NCBI RefSeq assembly: GCF_001649575.2 | Contig: NC_051434.1 | Span: forward strand, 5,258,368-5,322,367 | Reading direction: 5' to 3' | Origin: Kryptolebias marmoratus | Taxonomy: Eukaryota; Chordata; Actinopteri; Cyprinodontiformes; Rivulidae | Length of the DNA stretch: 64,000 nt | In this document: positions 1 to 13,500 of the stretch, in pieces | Position numbering within the stretch: the stretch's first letter is position 1 | Layout: every line of letters begins with the position of its first letter | The notes under the pieces: generated by a model | The model's input: only the letters and a program-made list of their open reading frames with translations | Told to the model about the DNA's origin: nothing | Databases searched by the model: none | Made by a program: the position numbers and the translations under genes

Positions 1-2259
1 AAATCAGTTTATTTCTGTTAGGATTTGGGTTTTTTAGTTATTTTTAGGGGAATCTTTTTGGTTTTATTCTTGTTTTCACACATGTTTCTGTCATTTGAGT
101 TCTTGTTTTTCATGTTTCATGTTTTTTTGTTTATTATATGTTCTTGTCTAGTTTTGCTCCGTGTGACCTCGCTCACCTTCCCTCAGTTCGTCTCCTCAGG
201 CTGCCACGCCCACCTCACCTGTTCTTCATTACCTGTCAGCCCAGCTGTTGTTAATCTTCCCCTCGGTCTTTATATTCTGTCACTTCCATCCTGTTAATGT
301 TGGTTTTTATACCACAGACAGGTTATGTTCAGGATCCTCTGTGCTTCGGGTTCTTGTAGTTTTTCTGCTACGTCAGCTTTTTGTTCATCAAATCTGTTTT
401 TGGATTTAAAGAGCAGAATGAGTCTGAAATCTGGGTTCATTTCTTTAAATCTTGATCATTTCCTGTCAGTCATGTGAAGAATACTTGCTTAAAGTGGCTG
501 CAGCCCCTTTTCCTTTAAAAAAACATCTGTTTTTAGAGTAAAAAAGGTTTTATCAACATTTATTCTAGTGTTACATAACTCTGCAGGTTTTAATTTCCTT
601 CGGCTCTGATTGGCTTTAATGGAAACAAGTTAAAAAACTGGATTAAACTTTTTGTTTTAATCAACACACAGCTCTGGAATCTGACACAGAGGCTCTGAAA
701 TTCACAGATAAATGAGATTTTATTAATCAGTTTAAGCTGTCTGCTCCCTGTTGGTTTCACTGTTTGAGGATAAACTCTGAGGTAATAATTTAGCCTGGTT
801 ATCTCCAGAAGCTGTAATCAAAAACAATCTGGAGGATTAACGGTAATCCAAACAGAGAAATTTGCATTTTCTGCAAAAAAGCGACGTGAATGTTGAGAGC
901 TGAATGACGACTGACACTTGTCAAAGGAGCTGAATCTGAAATGTTGGTTAAAACGAGCAGAAGAGAAGCAAAACGAGCAAAACTGCAGCTAAAAGTCAAA
1001 CAGGACGACACGGGATATAAGCTGAAAGGATCAAAACTACATGTAAAGTGCTGAATGACTTTGATGAAATCTGTTGAAGAAGCTGAAAACGGGCTGTCAG
1101 TTAAAACAAGCAGAACCTGAAGCTGAAACGAGCAAAACAGCAGCTAAAATCTGAAATTAGCAGAGCAGTAGCTCAAAGCTAAAGCAGTAAAAATCACAGC
1201 TAATATCTGAAAACTGTAGGTAAAGAGCCGAATGACTTTCCTCACGTTTGTTAAAGAAGCTGAAACTGAATCATTAGATAAAACAAGGATAACAGAAGCT
1301 AAAATTAGCAAAACCGTAGCTAAAAGTGGCATAAGAAGACAAAAACAGCACGTATGTAGTCGAGGTTTTCGAAGGAATTGAAGTTACAACCAAAGGTCAG
1401 AGCATCCATCTCCTGAATGAGCTGAACTGTTTGATTTATGGTTAAAAAGAACAAAACAAACAAAAAAAGAACTATAAACGGGAAAACAATAGGCCGACTG
1501 GTAGTCACAGGACAGATGTTTAGTTCTGCAGGTTGTTCTGCCGCCGGTACCGTGTTTCAGGAGGTCTGATCATAGTTTTAAAACCTGTGCGCTCATTAGT
1601 ATCAGTGGGAAAAGGCCGAAGCGCCGCAGCTGCAGCCAATTAGCATAATCACAGATCTTTGCATCTTAAATGAGGCGAAGGTGTAGAGTTACAAACGAGG
1701 CTTTTTATCTGATCTCTTTGATGAACTCCGGAGGAGTTTGATGCCCAGGAAACGGTTCATCGCAGTCATAAAATATATCTCCTTTGCCGTCAGATATCTG
1801 CAGCTTTGCATGACTCCTCATGTCTTCGAGGAGGAGAGTGCAGATTCAGCATGACTCACTCGGAGACAACAGACTCCCTGTTAGTAAATCCACCAGTTTG
1901 AGGTCAAACTGGGATTTTCCTCTGAGTGGAAATATAATCCGTTTGAAACAGTTTCTACCATAAGACTGTGTGAGAGAAGAGTGTTTTATCTCAATGTTTC
2001 TGTCAGTCTTTTCTGTTTTTTTTTGGGGGGGGTGAAAGGGGAACAAACTTGGCAGGAAAAGCAGAGCAGCCCTCCCCCCACCCCTCCCACGCTCTCCTCC
2101 CCTTTTCTCTGAGCGTGTTCATTCAGAGCTCAGCCGCTCAGACCATCACACCTCTCTGTCCTTTGTCTCCGTTCGCCCTTTGTCTCTCCATCCGTCCAGC
2201 TGTCCAGCCGTCCATCCGTCCATCCTCTTCCCCCCCACCCCCTCCTCTCCATGTGAAGG
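1..2259. other. Upstream intergenic DNA, no gene recognised
   Basis: I see no convincing exon here. The first 450 bases are T-rich on the plus strand and look like a decayed dispersed element, but I cannot name a family. Bases 1990-2250 hold a run of T and G followed by pyrimidine-rich DNA with repeated TCCATCCGTCC words. This probably covers the promoter and 5' leader of the gene that starts at 2260. No TATA box is evident. Confidence 0.4.
890..1335. repeat. Degenerate tandem repeat, about three copies of a 150-180 bp unit
   Basis: The phrase GCTGAATGAC followed by a TGTT(A/G)AAGAAGCTGAAA-like stretch recurs near 899, 1052 and 1230. Each time it is followed by AAAACGAGCA and GCTAAAA words. 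The copies are strongly diverged and of unequal length. Short minus-strand open frames inside are chance products of the repeat. The GCTAAAA word also occurs in reverse orientation near 8180-8300. Confidence 0.55.
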
Positions 2260-5200
2260 ATGTCCAGCTTCAGGTTTCTGACTCTTCATCTGCTGCTGCT
2301 GACTGCTGGTGAGTCCTTTAACTGTCTGACTGCCGCAGCTGTTCCACTTCCTGCGCTGCTGGTTTGATTTTTCAGTTGAACTGCAAAGATGTTTTCCTCT
2401 TCCTCCTCCTCCTCCTCTTCCTCATCCTACTGAAGCCACTGGAGGTCTTCCTCTCCGTTTTGTGCGAGGCGAGGAGGCACTGACTTAATATTTCACTTTA
2501 ATTTCTTTCCCACACACTCAGACTTTTTTTTTTTTTGCTTTTGCTTTAAAAATCAATTTAACTAAATGTAAAAAAAACTTTTAAAGCTGGTTGAAGGACA
2601 AGAGCATTAATTTAAACAGCTTTTATAAACTTTTAATGTCTCATATGCATCATTTTTAGGATGCAGTTAACTTAAATTTAGTTGATTTCTGTTGCATATT
2701 TTTTACCTTATTAAGAATAAACCACTGTTTCTTTTAGACCTGCAGACATCTGAGTTGACTTTTGCATAAAATTCAACAAAAACTTGTTTAAAGTTGCAGT
2801 TTTACAGCTCTGTGACACCAACGTCTGGTGATAGCTGTGGGAGAAAGCTGTGACCTCTGGGATGGCTGACAGGTTAAACATGCAAAAGTTTTAAATGACT
2901 CCTAATTTCTTTTTTTTGGCTTCAGTTCAGTTCTTCTTCTCGACCTTAACAGTCTGTTGTGCAATTTGTGCTCAGAAAATGACAGAAGTGGACAAGTGGA
3001 GGACATTATGTAGATCAGTATCTGAACGTTTTGTCTTCAAGAAACAAAAAAACGTCAGCTGATCATCCTTCAGCTGGAAGGTTTTTCAGAATCACCTTGT
3101 TGGTGCTGTCAAAAGGTGTCACCTTTTGTATTTTTCATAGATTTGTCTAAAGAAATTAGAACAGCTTGTGTCTTTGTGACCGGCTGCTGCTTAAATGCTA
3201 AAAAACTCAATTAAGATGTGACAGGTGTCAATCAAGAGGCAGCTCTGCACGCAGGTGCTTCATAACAAACTGAAAACACCACCGTTTGACCAGTTTTAAT
3301 CAGGTAATTTCTCTCTCTGTTATGCAATGAGAAAAACGGGGCTAATCAGCAAAAAAAAGAACCAAATTAGTTTAATCTCCATTTGGTTTCCTGTCACGTC
3401 AATGCCGGCTCTCATAGGACCAGCTCCTCTTGTCTGCAAACCGATCGCCCCCAATTTTCAACGCAGCCTCTCATCGTTTAGTCATACCAATAATAAAAGT
3501 GACTTCATCTTAAGAGAAGCCTAACCTCAGACACATAGGCTCCTTACTGAATCCAACGGGGTAATCGTGCTTAAACTGGTCAAATCTAAAAATGTCTCAT
3601 CTTTCTTCCAACACTCGTCTCTGAAATAGTCCAGAAAACGGTGTTCACGTTATTCGTCTCTGTGTCCTGTCTTCCAGGTCCTCCAAATGCTGAAATGGCA
3701 AAAAACGAAACATGGTCAGAGCGCAGATAGTTACAGCTAAAAAAAGACAACCTAAATATAAGTAGACTGTCCCTCGGATTCAAACTACAATGTTTGTGTT
3801 GTTCGATGTATCGACACAACACTGGCTCATCTCTTGACCTGGGTGAAGTTTTTTTATATCAGAATGATTCATAGATGAGAGTTAAATGGATTAACAGACA
3901 GACATGAAAGTGATTCAGTCGTAGATGTGCATCTTTTGATATGTTTCATTAAAATTCAATCAGTAATTTGTGAGATATTTTGCTGACAGTACAGACAAAT
4001 GAACAAACTGTTGCTCTATATCACTTTAAAAGATGATATAAATCTCGCTGTTTGGAAGCAAAATGAAAGGAAATGACTCAATCTTTTACACAACGCTGCA
4101 TGAAACTGAATTAGATGCATTTCCATCAGAGATGCACGATGCAAAAATAGGTTTACAGATCCTAAATAAAGCTGCTTTAATCAATATGTTTATTTTATAA
4201 CAGGAGCTGTGATCCAAATGTGTACTTCACCAAACTTCAGAGAGGAAAAAAAAAAAAAATCCAAATTAAACTCTTTGTGTTCAGTTCAACAGCTTCTATA
4301 TTTCAAATAAAACAAATGTAGCAACAGTTTCATGACTCTGACCGTCAGGACGCATCGGACCAACAAACATTTGGGTCGTCATGGTGACCAGCGCTGACCA
4401 CGCAGGACAGACGTGCACAGACGTGCACAGCTGTCTGTGGCGCAACAATTCAACCAGCTTTTTGCAGAACAGAAACAACTGACGGGCCTCGAACTGCACA
4501 CGGGTTTCATTTGTCTTAAATGGAATTTAAGCTTGTTTCCCAGTGAGTGAGTGTGTGTGTGTGTGAGAGAGAGAGAGTGTGTGTTCGTGTAGTACAGCTG
4601 GTTTATATAAAGTTCCTCTAAGGGCCATCATTTGACCTTGCCAACAAACGCCCCCACATTGTTACAGACCCCCTCAGACTTTTATTTTCCTAACTTCCTG
4701 TCACTCTCCTCCCCTGCTTTTCCTTCTTTTCTCTCCTCTTCCTCTCCTTCCCCATCTTTCCTCCCTCATCCTACGCTTTCTTCACTTCCCTTCCTTTCTT
4801 TTTTCATTTTAATCCCCACCCGGCCACACGATTTGTCTTTTCCCTTCCTCACCTTTTATTCGTTAAAGTTTTTAACTTAAACCCAGCCCAGTCCCGCCCC
4901 GCCTGTTTGATTGACAGGTGACAGTGTGTGTGTCAGCTGGATTTAATTTCCTCTGGGGATGAAGCTGTGATTGACAGGCAGTCGGAGGTGACACACTTCC
5001 TGTTTGATCATTATTAGCAGCTCATCCCCTGAGTTCCCATCAGTCCTGCGTCTATGTTTGTGTGTTTTGACGTCCCAGTGGGAGCTTTCGGATGACCAAA
5101 CCCCTCTATATATTTGATTTTTTTTCTGCTTTCTCCCTCTTTTTGATGGTTAAATTGTTTTGTCCTCATAGGAACATGGAAACAAGGACTGTGTGTGGTG

Positions 5201-8200
5201 CTCAGTCAAGCCTTGGAAACAAAAAAATGTTAGAGAAACAATGAAGGGATGGGCTCAAAGATTTCAACTGCCTGTCGTATAAAAAAAAAAAAAAAAAAAA
5301 CTGCATGAAGCCTCTTTCACATCCTAAAGGCTCCATTTCTCCCAAATCCAGCATAATACTCAAAACAAACCACTCCTTTACCACCGTCTGATTCATCCAG
5401 ACTCAAACATGTTGTCACCACAAACTCAGCGTTAGAAACGCCAACAGACGGTTTCAGATCATCGTTTATGTTCTCATATTTGGGTTTACTGTCACTTTAA
5501 TCCTGTATTTATATTCTGTGTTAATCCCTGTTGATATCTGGTGTTTTAATGTTGTATGATCACACACCGGACGCCTCGTTGTAGGCAAACATTCAGCTTG
5601 TTTTAAACAATCATTAAGATACACTGCCCCCTTTTTCTAAATGAATAAATAAAGCAGATGTTGACTGACAGGAATCAGATCAGATTTGACAGATTAAAGA
5701 TGTCAGATTATTTTGTCTGACCTCGTTCGTTCAGTTTGTATTTTTGCCAGAATCCGTATGGATTTTTATTTAGTTTCTGTAGTTTTTTTGTTTTTTTTCC
5801 CCCCTGCTTGAATCTTGATATCTGCTTCAGGGTCGGGTGTGGAGATTAAAGGTGTTCACGCGGGATTAAACCAAATTCTGGGTATTTGGTGCTCGTTTCC
5901 TGAGAGCGATTTGGCGTGCTGACGCTTCAGAAGTCCCTGATTGTTACCTTGGTGTTTGGTGAGTCAGCGTTTGGAGACATCCAGAAAAGAGAACACGTTC
6001 AGTCCTTTTATTATTCTCGCCTGCTGCTAAGGGCCGATGATGATGTTTTATCTGTTAACAAAATATCTCATTAACCACTGGACAGATTTTTAATGAAACA
6101 CCTACAACTGATTAATTATTAGAGCCTATTTAATTCAACGTGGCAGCCGCATCCAACACAGAAATGACAGTCAATAACACAGATATTGAGCTAAAATCTG
6201 GTGTGGACGTCGCTCTGAGTGTCATATCACAGTATGAGGTTGTGTTACCTTTAAGGTTTGACCAAAATGACTGCAGCAGCATCATTTCTCAACGTGTCTG
6301 GCGTGAACGGCCTCCAAGGAATGCTTGGACTCTCTGAGGCGTCAGGTCTTTAAAGTGGGGTTTGGATGGAGCTGTGTCCTGTGTGCAGGTTGGGAAAGAG
6401 CGTGTCCTGCTATCTGAAGGAACAGTAGCCAAAACACGCTTTCTCCTCACGCTGGACTCAGATAAGGTGAAGCGCTCTGCCTTTAAGGAAGACGTTCTGC
6501 CACATCGAAAGAGAACCAGCCGAGATGCTGTTTGGGCATCTGTAGAGCATGCCTTCCAGATGTGCTCTAATGGAGGCGTTTCTTTGGGGGGGGGAGGCCT
6601 GGCGTTTTGACCCAAGATTTACTGAAGTGATTATATCTCACAGCGGGATTGGAAACACTTTAGAGCCGCCCCCTACAGAGATGGGAGATGTAGCTGAGGA
6701 GAGAAGAGGCATGGAGATCCCAGCTCAGGCTGCTCCCCCTCTGACCCGGTTCTACACGAGTTCTCGAAGATGGATTAACGTATAGAGTTACCCTCTGAGG
6801 ACATACAGTATGTGGGGAAATTAAAGACATGTCTGCCTCATCTGGACATTTTATCCAATCTTCCCTGTAGGTCAGAGCTTCAAAGGAGGTGGTTGAAGGT
6901 TCAGGCATAGTTCAAGTCCTGTGTGTGTGTGTGTGTGTTGTACCGGAGGAAACAGGAAGTATAAGCAGCAGGACGTACTGTCATGATTCACCTGCAGGGT
7001 CCAGCAGCTGTTTTTGCACTTGAGTCAGGCTGTGAAAGGTTTCTCAGAGCTGCGGAGTAGTTGGACGGTCGGAGGACGCAGACAAACACTGTGGCTGTTT
7101 ATCTGCTTTGAAACAACAGGAAACAGTGGAAATATGCACATAAAATCAGTGGATTTTGGCAGCAGCAGCTCCGAATCATCAAAAGAAATTTACTGCAAGG
7201 GCAACACAAGTTTTTTGCTGCGTTTATGACATTCAGTTGGTTTTAATTTGCAGCAAGCAGCTGCAGAGGAGAGTTATAATAAACAGAAACAGCCTCATGT
7301 GTTTATAAAGCTGCAGTGAATGCCTTACAAATAAACACTTTGTCTCTTTATCAGTCATTAACTCAGGTTCGTTAAATTAGAGTAATGAAGCTCTGATGAC
7401 GAGCAGAAACATTTTCCCATGCAGTAGCTGATGGATGTGAAGGAGGATGAGGAGGATGAGGAGGGTCCTGAGGGAGCGGCTTTCCCATCAGGCTGAAACT
7501 GAAGGGTTTTCTCAGCAGCAGCTCTCATGACGTCTCATTTAACGGTTAAACTGTTTCATCCAGCCACCTGTTTCAGAGGCTCTGAGAGGAGATTCAGCTC
7601 CACCTGCTGTTTATCTGATCAACACGTGGATTTCATTCTTGATTCCTGATGATCCTGAAACAACAAGTTCAGCGTTTGGACTGAAACCAGACGATCTCCA
7701 TCATCCAACAGAAAACATGCAGGAGTTAGATGTGAAGCCAGAACACAGAGAGACGCCCCGCAGGTTCTCCTGCACGAAATAATAAGAATAATAAATAAAG
7801 TTGAAGAAAAATGAGAAAACTCCTGAACAGAGCAGAGCTTCCTAAATGTTCAGACATCAGCAGACATTTACTCGAGCTCTTTACTTTTAAAATAACCTGA
7901 AGATTCACACTTTTGTTTTCTTGTTCTTATTTGACATTTTTTACAGTCTACTTCTGCAAACTTTATGCTGTTTTAGTCATTAATAAATCAAAAACTTCCG
8001 CTCATTTGGGAGATGGATGGTCTGACTTTTGATTTTTGTAACTTTTTATAACTTTCAAAATATTTTACTTTATTTATGAAATGTTTTCCCCATAAAAATC
8101 CATTAAGATCTCTGCAATTCCTTTAAAACTATTGTTCTCTTTGGAAACTGCTTCAAGATACACACTTTATTTTACTACTACTAGCTTTTAGCTACCTTTT

Positions 8201-10496
8201 GGCTTCTTTTAGCCATCCTTTTGCTACTTCTAATTTCTCAATACCCTTTTGCTACATTTAGCCTTTAGCTACTTCTTCCACTTCTGCTTCTTTTAGCTTT
8301 AACAGCTCAGTTTCAGCTCTCAGTCTTTCAGTCTTCAGTTCCTCCAGCTTGTTTTGTGTCTGACATGTTTAACGTCTCCAGCTTCTCGCTGTTTTGCAAA
8401 TCCGTTGTTAAAATGCGAAGTTGATTTTATATTTTTACAGCAAAAAATCAGGAATTTACAACATTTATAATAAAGCAGCACCAAAGATCCAGGAAGACTT
8501 CAGTTTCTGAACAGTTTCACTTCCTGTCCATGTGATGCTTATCATATTTCCGGATATGACATCTGAAGAAAAGAGTTTTTAAAACGAATTTTGATGAAAC
8601 TGAAGCAGTTTTCCAGAAACCTGATTAAATCCACGTTTGCAGTTTGTTTGTTGTGTTCTTACAGATGTTGACGTCTCCGTTTTTGTGTTGTGTTTGTTTC
8701 GTTTTAGTTTGTGTCGCTCAGTACTACGACTACACGACGACACCGGATTACGACCCTGACAGTTTAGACGGCGACCTCGCCATCGACTACTCCTTCTACA
8801 GTAAGTCCAGCCATCTGACGGAAACAAACAAACAAACAAACAAAAGGTTTTTCTTCTCAGGCGGTTTTATGGTGACATCAGCAGCAGTTCAACAGGTGTT
8901 TGGTTCCAGGTAACACCACCAATGAGGAACTGGAGAAGTTTCTTGACTCTTTGGCAGACAAGTTGGATGTGAGTGTTCCCACGGCAACGTCCGAGGAAAC
9001 AACAGAAAAGGGACGAGTCGATCTTCCTGCCACTGAGACGAGTCCTGGTTCTGGATCTCTTCGTGTTTCTCTGGTAAAACAACAAAAAAAGCAAACTAAA
9101 TCAGACTTAAACTCCAGTTTAATCCGAAGTTCTCCAGTCAGACCAAATCAGGAGTAAAGTGCTGTATGAGTAAACTTTTACATTAACATCAGTTAGATCA
9201 GGTTTAAATCAACCATTAAAGCAAACTTCAACTCGAAAACTCCTCAGACTTCAGTTAAACCACAAAAACAAACACAAAAGGCTGAACCTGAGCGAAAGCT
9301 TTTATTAAAGCACATGTAAACAGCTTCAATCTGGTTTACATTAAACCAGATCTGAGCTGAACGCTCCTAAAGCACGCCGATGTGTTTTTAGACCCTAAAC
9401 TCCAGCCCAGAGCTTCACGTCTTCTCTTTGTAGTTTCTGAATTTTATTTAATCTGGCAGCAGAAACAAGACGAAGCACCTGCGCAGATGATCCGGATCAA
9501 AGCTGCGTTCTGTCGGCTGTTGTTTGTAACAAAAAAAAAAAAACGAGCCGATTCAGCAGCTGTGTGCAGGTGGATCCTGTTAGCAGCGAGCACATCTGCT
9601 TTCTGTAAGCGTGGATCTGATCTCTGCCAGCATCAACAAACACAACGCTCCCAGATTCTGTAAAACAAATACGCTTGAGTGGGTTAACATGAGTCTGAGG
9701 ACAAATAATCAGGACCGAAACAAGAAAAAAGCAAAAACAAATCAGCGAATATAAACAACAGAGTTAAAATTGAAAGAACAAACTAAAAATAAAAAGAGAT
9801 GTTGCTGCAGCCACAAGTTTGCTGTTTTCTTTCATTTATCTGGCAGAGAAATGTATATTTTAACTCCACTGAAAGCACAAATAAATGCAGTAATCTGTAG
9901 AGGTTTATGTGCTTCTGGGTTGAATCAGTGTGGTAATCAAGAATCGCTCAGAAATAAATGAGTCTCAGTTAAAAAAAAAAAAACTACTTCAAGACAAACC
10001 ACACCACAGAAGAAGAAGGAGTCAGTTTAAAACCCCAGACATGATGGTTTAACTCTCCACGAGGGGACTGAAACCAAAACTGACTGCTTTTGTCCAAGAA
10101 TACAGAAGATGAGGAGATAAAACTGGAAACTGTGGGTAATTAGTTGTGGCTGTACATCCAGGGATCACTTTCTGAAAGTTTCATAAAAAACAGTTTAGAG
10201 GTTCATGAGACATTTTTTGGTATAGATGACGGTGGGTGATAATGTAAGTGATTTCTTTTTGGGATCAGCAATGTCAGATTTTACAAGTCTGCCAGCAGAG
10301 GGCGCCCTTCCAGCATGTAAAAATTACATATAAATCATATTTTCTGAACCTGATTCATGTCTTCATTGGAGTTTTTTTTGTTTGTTTGTTTGTTTTAAAC
10401 TAAACCTGGTCGTTGCTTTGCTGACGATGCGTTCACTGTCTGCAGGAACTCAAGATGCTGGTCTGGACTCTGATGATCCTGATGGTCCTGAGTTAA
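2260..10496 (+). CDS. Small secreted or GPI-anchored acidic protein, unknown (118 aa, 4 exons)
   Basis: I do not recognise this gene. Exons are 2260-2308, 8708-8800, 8910-9073 and 10446-10496; all borders are GT-AG and the phases join without a break. Residues 1-20 form a signal peptide (MSSFRFLTLHLLLLTAVCVA), so the mature chain would start at Gln21 with QYYDYTTTPDYDP. This tyrosine- and acid-rich start resembles the sulphated N-termini of lumican or fibromodulin, but no leucine-rich repeat follows. Asn49 in NTT is a glycosylation sequon. Residues 50-100 are acidic and rich in Ser, Thr and Glu. The last 16 residues (ELKMLVWTLMILMVLS) are hydrophobic after a small-residue stretch (SPGSGS), as in a GPI-attachment signal. 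AATAAA lies at 10745-10750. An alternative 3' part, with the last exon read in another frame to 10523 and joined to 12162-12328, is open but needs a one-base phase change that I cannot justify. Exon structure is fairly sure; function is unknown. Confidence 0.6.
3888..4000 (-). repeat. Dispersed repeat, copy 1
   Basis: Read on the minus strand this has AAAATATCTCA, then a TGAATTTTAATGAAAC block and CATCTACGACTGA. The same order is seen at about 6045-6120 (plus) and 10139-10235 (minus). The family name is not known to me. Copies are diverged and partial. Confidence 0.5.
6000..6270 (+). repeat. Dispersed repeat, copy 2
   Basis: The block AAAATATCTCATTAACCACTG, then TTTTTAATGAAACA and CCTACAACTGATTAA, matches the repeat also found reversed near 3888 and 10139. 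The part corresponding to the AGTGATC segment is missing here. Confidence 0.5.
10139..10240 (-). repeat. Dispersed repeat, copy 3
   Basis: Minus-strand AAAATGTCTCATGAACCTC, then TTTTATGAAACTTTCAGAAAG, TGATCCCTGGATGTACAG and CCACAACTAATTA. It lies in the third intron of the 118-aa protein gene and is the most complete of the three copies in its middle segment. Confidence 0.5.
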
Positions 10497-10523
10497 CAGC
10501 AGCTGTGACACACACACACACAG

Positions 10524-13500
10524 GTGACAGACATGATGCTTGTTTCTGCTGAAGTTTTTCACATCAGGACCTCCCGCTCAGGCTCGGTTCAGTCCTGGTC
10601 CTGGTTTTATAAAAACCTGAAGGTCCTCGTCGAAGCCTTGCTGCTGGGAACAAAAACCCACAAAACACGACGAGCTCGGAGTAAAACTTACTCAGGTTTT
10701 CCACGTTGTTGTGCATGAAAAGAGAACATTTTAGCGTTTAAGAGAATAAACAGATGAATCACATCTCCCACAAACAGATGTGGGTCCCATTTATTTTTTT
10801 ATTTTCAGAGAAATATCCAATTTAAGATTGAAAGAGCTCATGATAGACTCGTGTAAATTTACAGATGTATATTTTGGACTCTTTAGAATAAATCGGTTGT
10901 GTAAAAACACATTTTCTCCTTCTACACAATGACTCAGGAGATTTTCAGGCATTTTGTGATTCTTCTGAGTGGAAGAAAACGTCCTTTTTTTAGTTCAGGC
11001 TGGTGTGACTCTGCAAATGCTTCATGTGCACAACACATTCTGTAACATAAAAACACATGAAACATAAAATGTGAAGGACATACTTGGCAGCAGAGGTCTG
11101 ACCGTCTTTAAAGGATGTTCAGCCGCCGCTCTGGAGCCTTTTGACAGCTCATAAATCTCCTCATCTGGAACAAAACCCAGGTGTTTTTTTTAAATGCTCC
11201 TAACAATAAATAAAAGAAGTTATTAAATGTCTTCATCTGCATGAAAATGTCCTGATGTACAACATATCCTGTGATCAGATTCAGATCTCCATTAGGACTC
11301 ATTTTATTTTGTCCTGCTGGATGTTTGGCATCGTGTTGGATCGTCTGTGAAAGGCTGGAAGAATCTGCTGAATGTTGAAATAATAAATCATTTCATAGCT
11401 TCGTTGTTTCAATCTGTGACAGATTCACTTTGTGGTTTATAACCGCAGTCCTCCTCTGCGGGGCGTGACATTTAGAGTAAAAACTATCAGATTAAAGGGG
11501 CAAAAGTTTATCAGCTGTCAGGACAAAAGATTTCGTTTTATTATCTGTGGAACTGAAATGATTTTGTTCTTCAGCTGAAGACGTTTGGGAATCTTACCTT
11601 AAAGCAAAGTTTGATTTTTTTTAAACAAAATGGAAACTTTTAACTAATAACAAAACATCTATTTAAGCCTGTTTTACATCAGTGATCGATTCATTTTTAT
11701 ATTCCTTTGATTTTTAGATAATTAATCTGAGCTATAATTCATCTTACTCTGAGTCACAAAGGAGGGAAAACAATAACACTTCTCTTGCAATGCATGATAT
11801 AATAAAAAAGAATGAGCAGAAATTTGTGTTCTCAGGGGTTTAGGCTGAAAATGTCATATTTATTAGAATATGGAGTAATATGTAATATGGAGCTGAATTT
11901 TAGCAATTTTTGTTTAAATTGTATTTTTCATGTCATAAAACTACAAAAAGAGTATATTTAATAGGAAATACATATTAGCTAGAAGCTGCTTTGTTACATT
12001 TTAATGTAAAATAACCAGTCATGGCTCAACAGAAGTGACAGAAACAGGCTTTTCTTTATGTTTCTTTTCTGATATTTTTCCTTTAAATGAGTAGCATCTG
12101 TTCTAAACTGAGCTGAAGTTTTTACTTAATGCTTGTTCGCTGACTTGTTTGTGTTTTCCAGCTGTTGGCGGGTCCGTCGGATCAGCTGACCTGAGGTGGC
12201 GGTGGTCACCTCGACCTCAGCAGAGACCGCTCGGCGTGGGACCAGGTGGACCTCAGCCAATCACAGACCTTCTTCTCAGCAGCTCAGCTCGAAGCAGAGC
12301 TCTGAACTCGACTAAAAAGGAAAAATAAGACTGAACTTTATTTTCTGTAGGATATATTTTTAAAGAAAATATGTCTTTTTTCACATATCTGAGCCCAGAG
12401 GAGCCAGAACCCGACTTCAGAGGTTTTCTCGGGACGTTATGTTGCTGAAAACATAAAAGTATGGATGAGTTTATTAATGAGCTGCTCTTAGAAAAATGTT
12501 GTTTTTTACAAAACAGTAGAAATGTTCTGAGGTCATGAAATTAGGAAGTTATATTAAGTCACATATTTATCAAAATACTTATTCCCAGTTACCAAAGCCA
12601 TAAAATTGTCTCATTTTCCATTTAAATATAAACTTTGTCCCAAGGCCTCTTGAGAACTAAAAAGACATGTTTACCCTTTGTTTATTAGAAAATTGTTCCA
12701 GGAAAGTATAAAATTGAGTCTTTCTAGCTTTATTTCCTCCATGCAGAACAAATCTGAACATTTATGTTCAATATTGGGATTTGTACTTGTTAAATGTATT
12801 TATCAAAATTGGTTTTAGGTGTTTAAATAACTTTAAATCAGGTCATATTATTGCACAGAAGACCCAAAGAGCACCAGCATGTCATGTGAAGGTCCTTTTT
12901 ATTTCTAAATGCAGCTTGTCAGCTTGTTTTCATTCGTTTTTTATTTGTCTGAGTGGAAAATAAGGTTACTAGAAGGCTGATCTTCTAGTAACCTTTCTGA
13001 GTTCAGACGGCTTTTATTGGGTCCCAGATGCATCAAACTTATCTTTAAAACTTGGTGTTTCTGCCAAAAAAGAAGCTTTTCATACGATTCTCTCTTTTGA
13101 ATCTCAGTTATTGATGACTTTACACACACAACAACTCACACACACACACACTTAAGTCTAACTCTAAATGTGTGCAGAAATGACTCTAATTAGTCGTCTG
13201 CATTTCAAACATTTGACACAACAGAAAATAGAGACAAAATAAAAGTACCAGACATGAAGAAGTTTGGTTTTAAAAATGGTAAAACTAAAATCATTCTTCA
13301 TTAAGAAACTTGGCCTCATTTCATGGTTTCATTTAGATTTGTTTGCAGGATCAGAACCAAAACTGATGGTTGTCAAAAAGAGAACCAAAGTGATCAAATC
13401 TGCAAGTTTATGGCAAATATATCCAGGGAAGTTACTTAATGTGTGCTCATCAGTTATCCTATAAATAAGAGAATCTTATCTGCTTTTCTTATTTCCACTC

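Larger units (their letters stand above)
2309..8707 (+). other. Large first intron of the 118-aa protein gene
   Basis: A 6.4 kb intron with GTGAGT donor and TTTTAG acceptor. It holds two decayed copies of one dispersed repeat (about 3890-4000 reversed, and 6000-6130 forward), short (TG)n/(GA)n tracts near 4545-4585 and 6919-6938, a poly(A) run near 5280, and a GCTAAAA-type degenerate repeat near 8170-8300. Open frames in 6289-6910 overlap on both strands and have no family signature, so I do not call a gene. Confidence 0.5.

Noticed and set aside
6289..6910. Cluster of open frames inside the first intron of the 118-aa gene
   Set aside because: Frames overlap on both strands, lack any domain or splice support, and adjoin a dispersed repeat.
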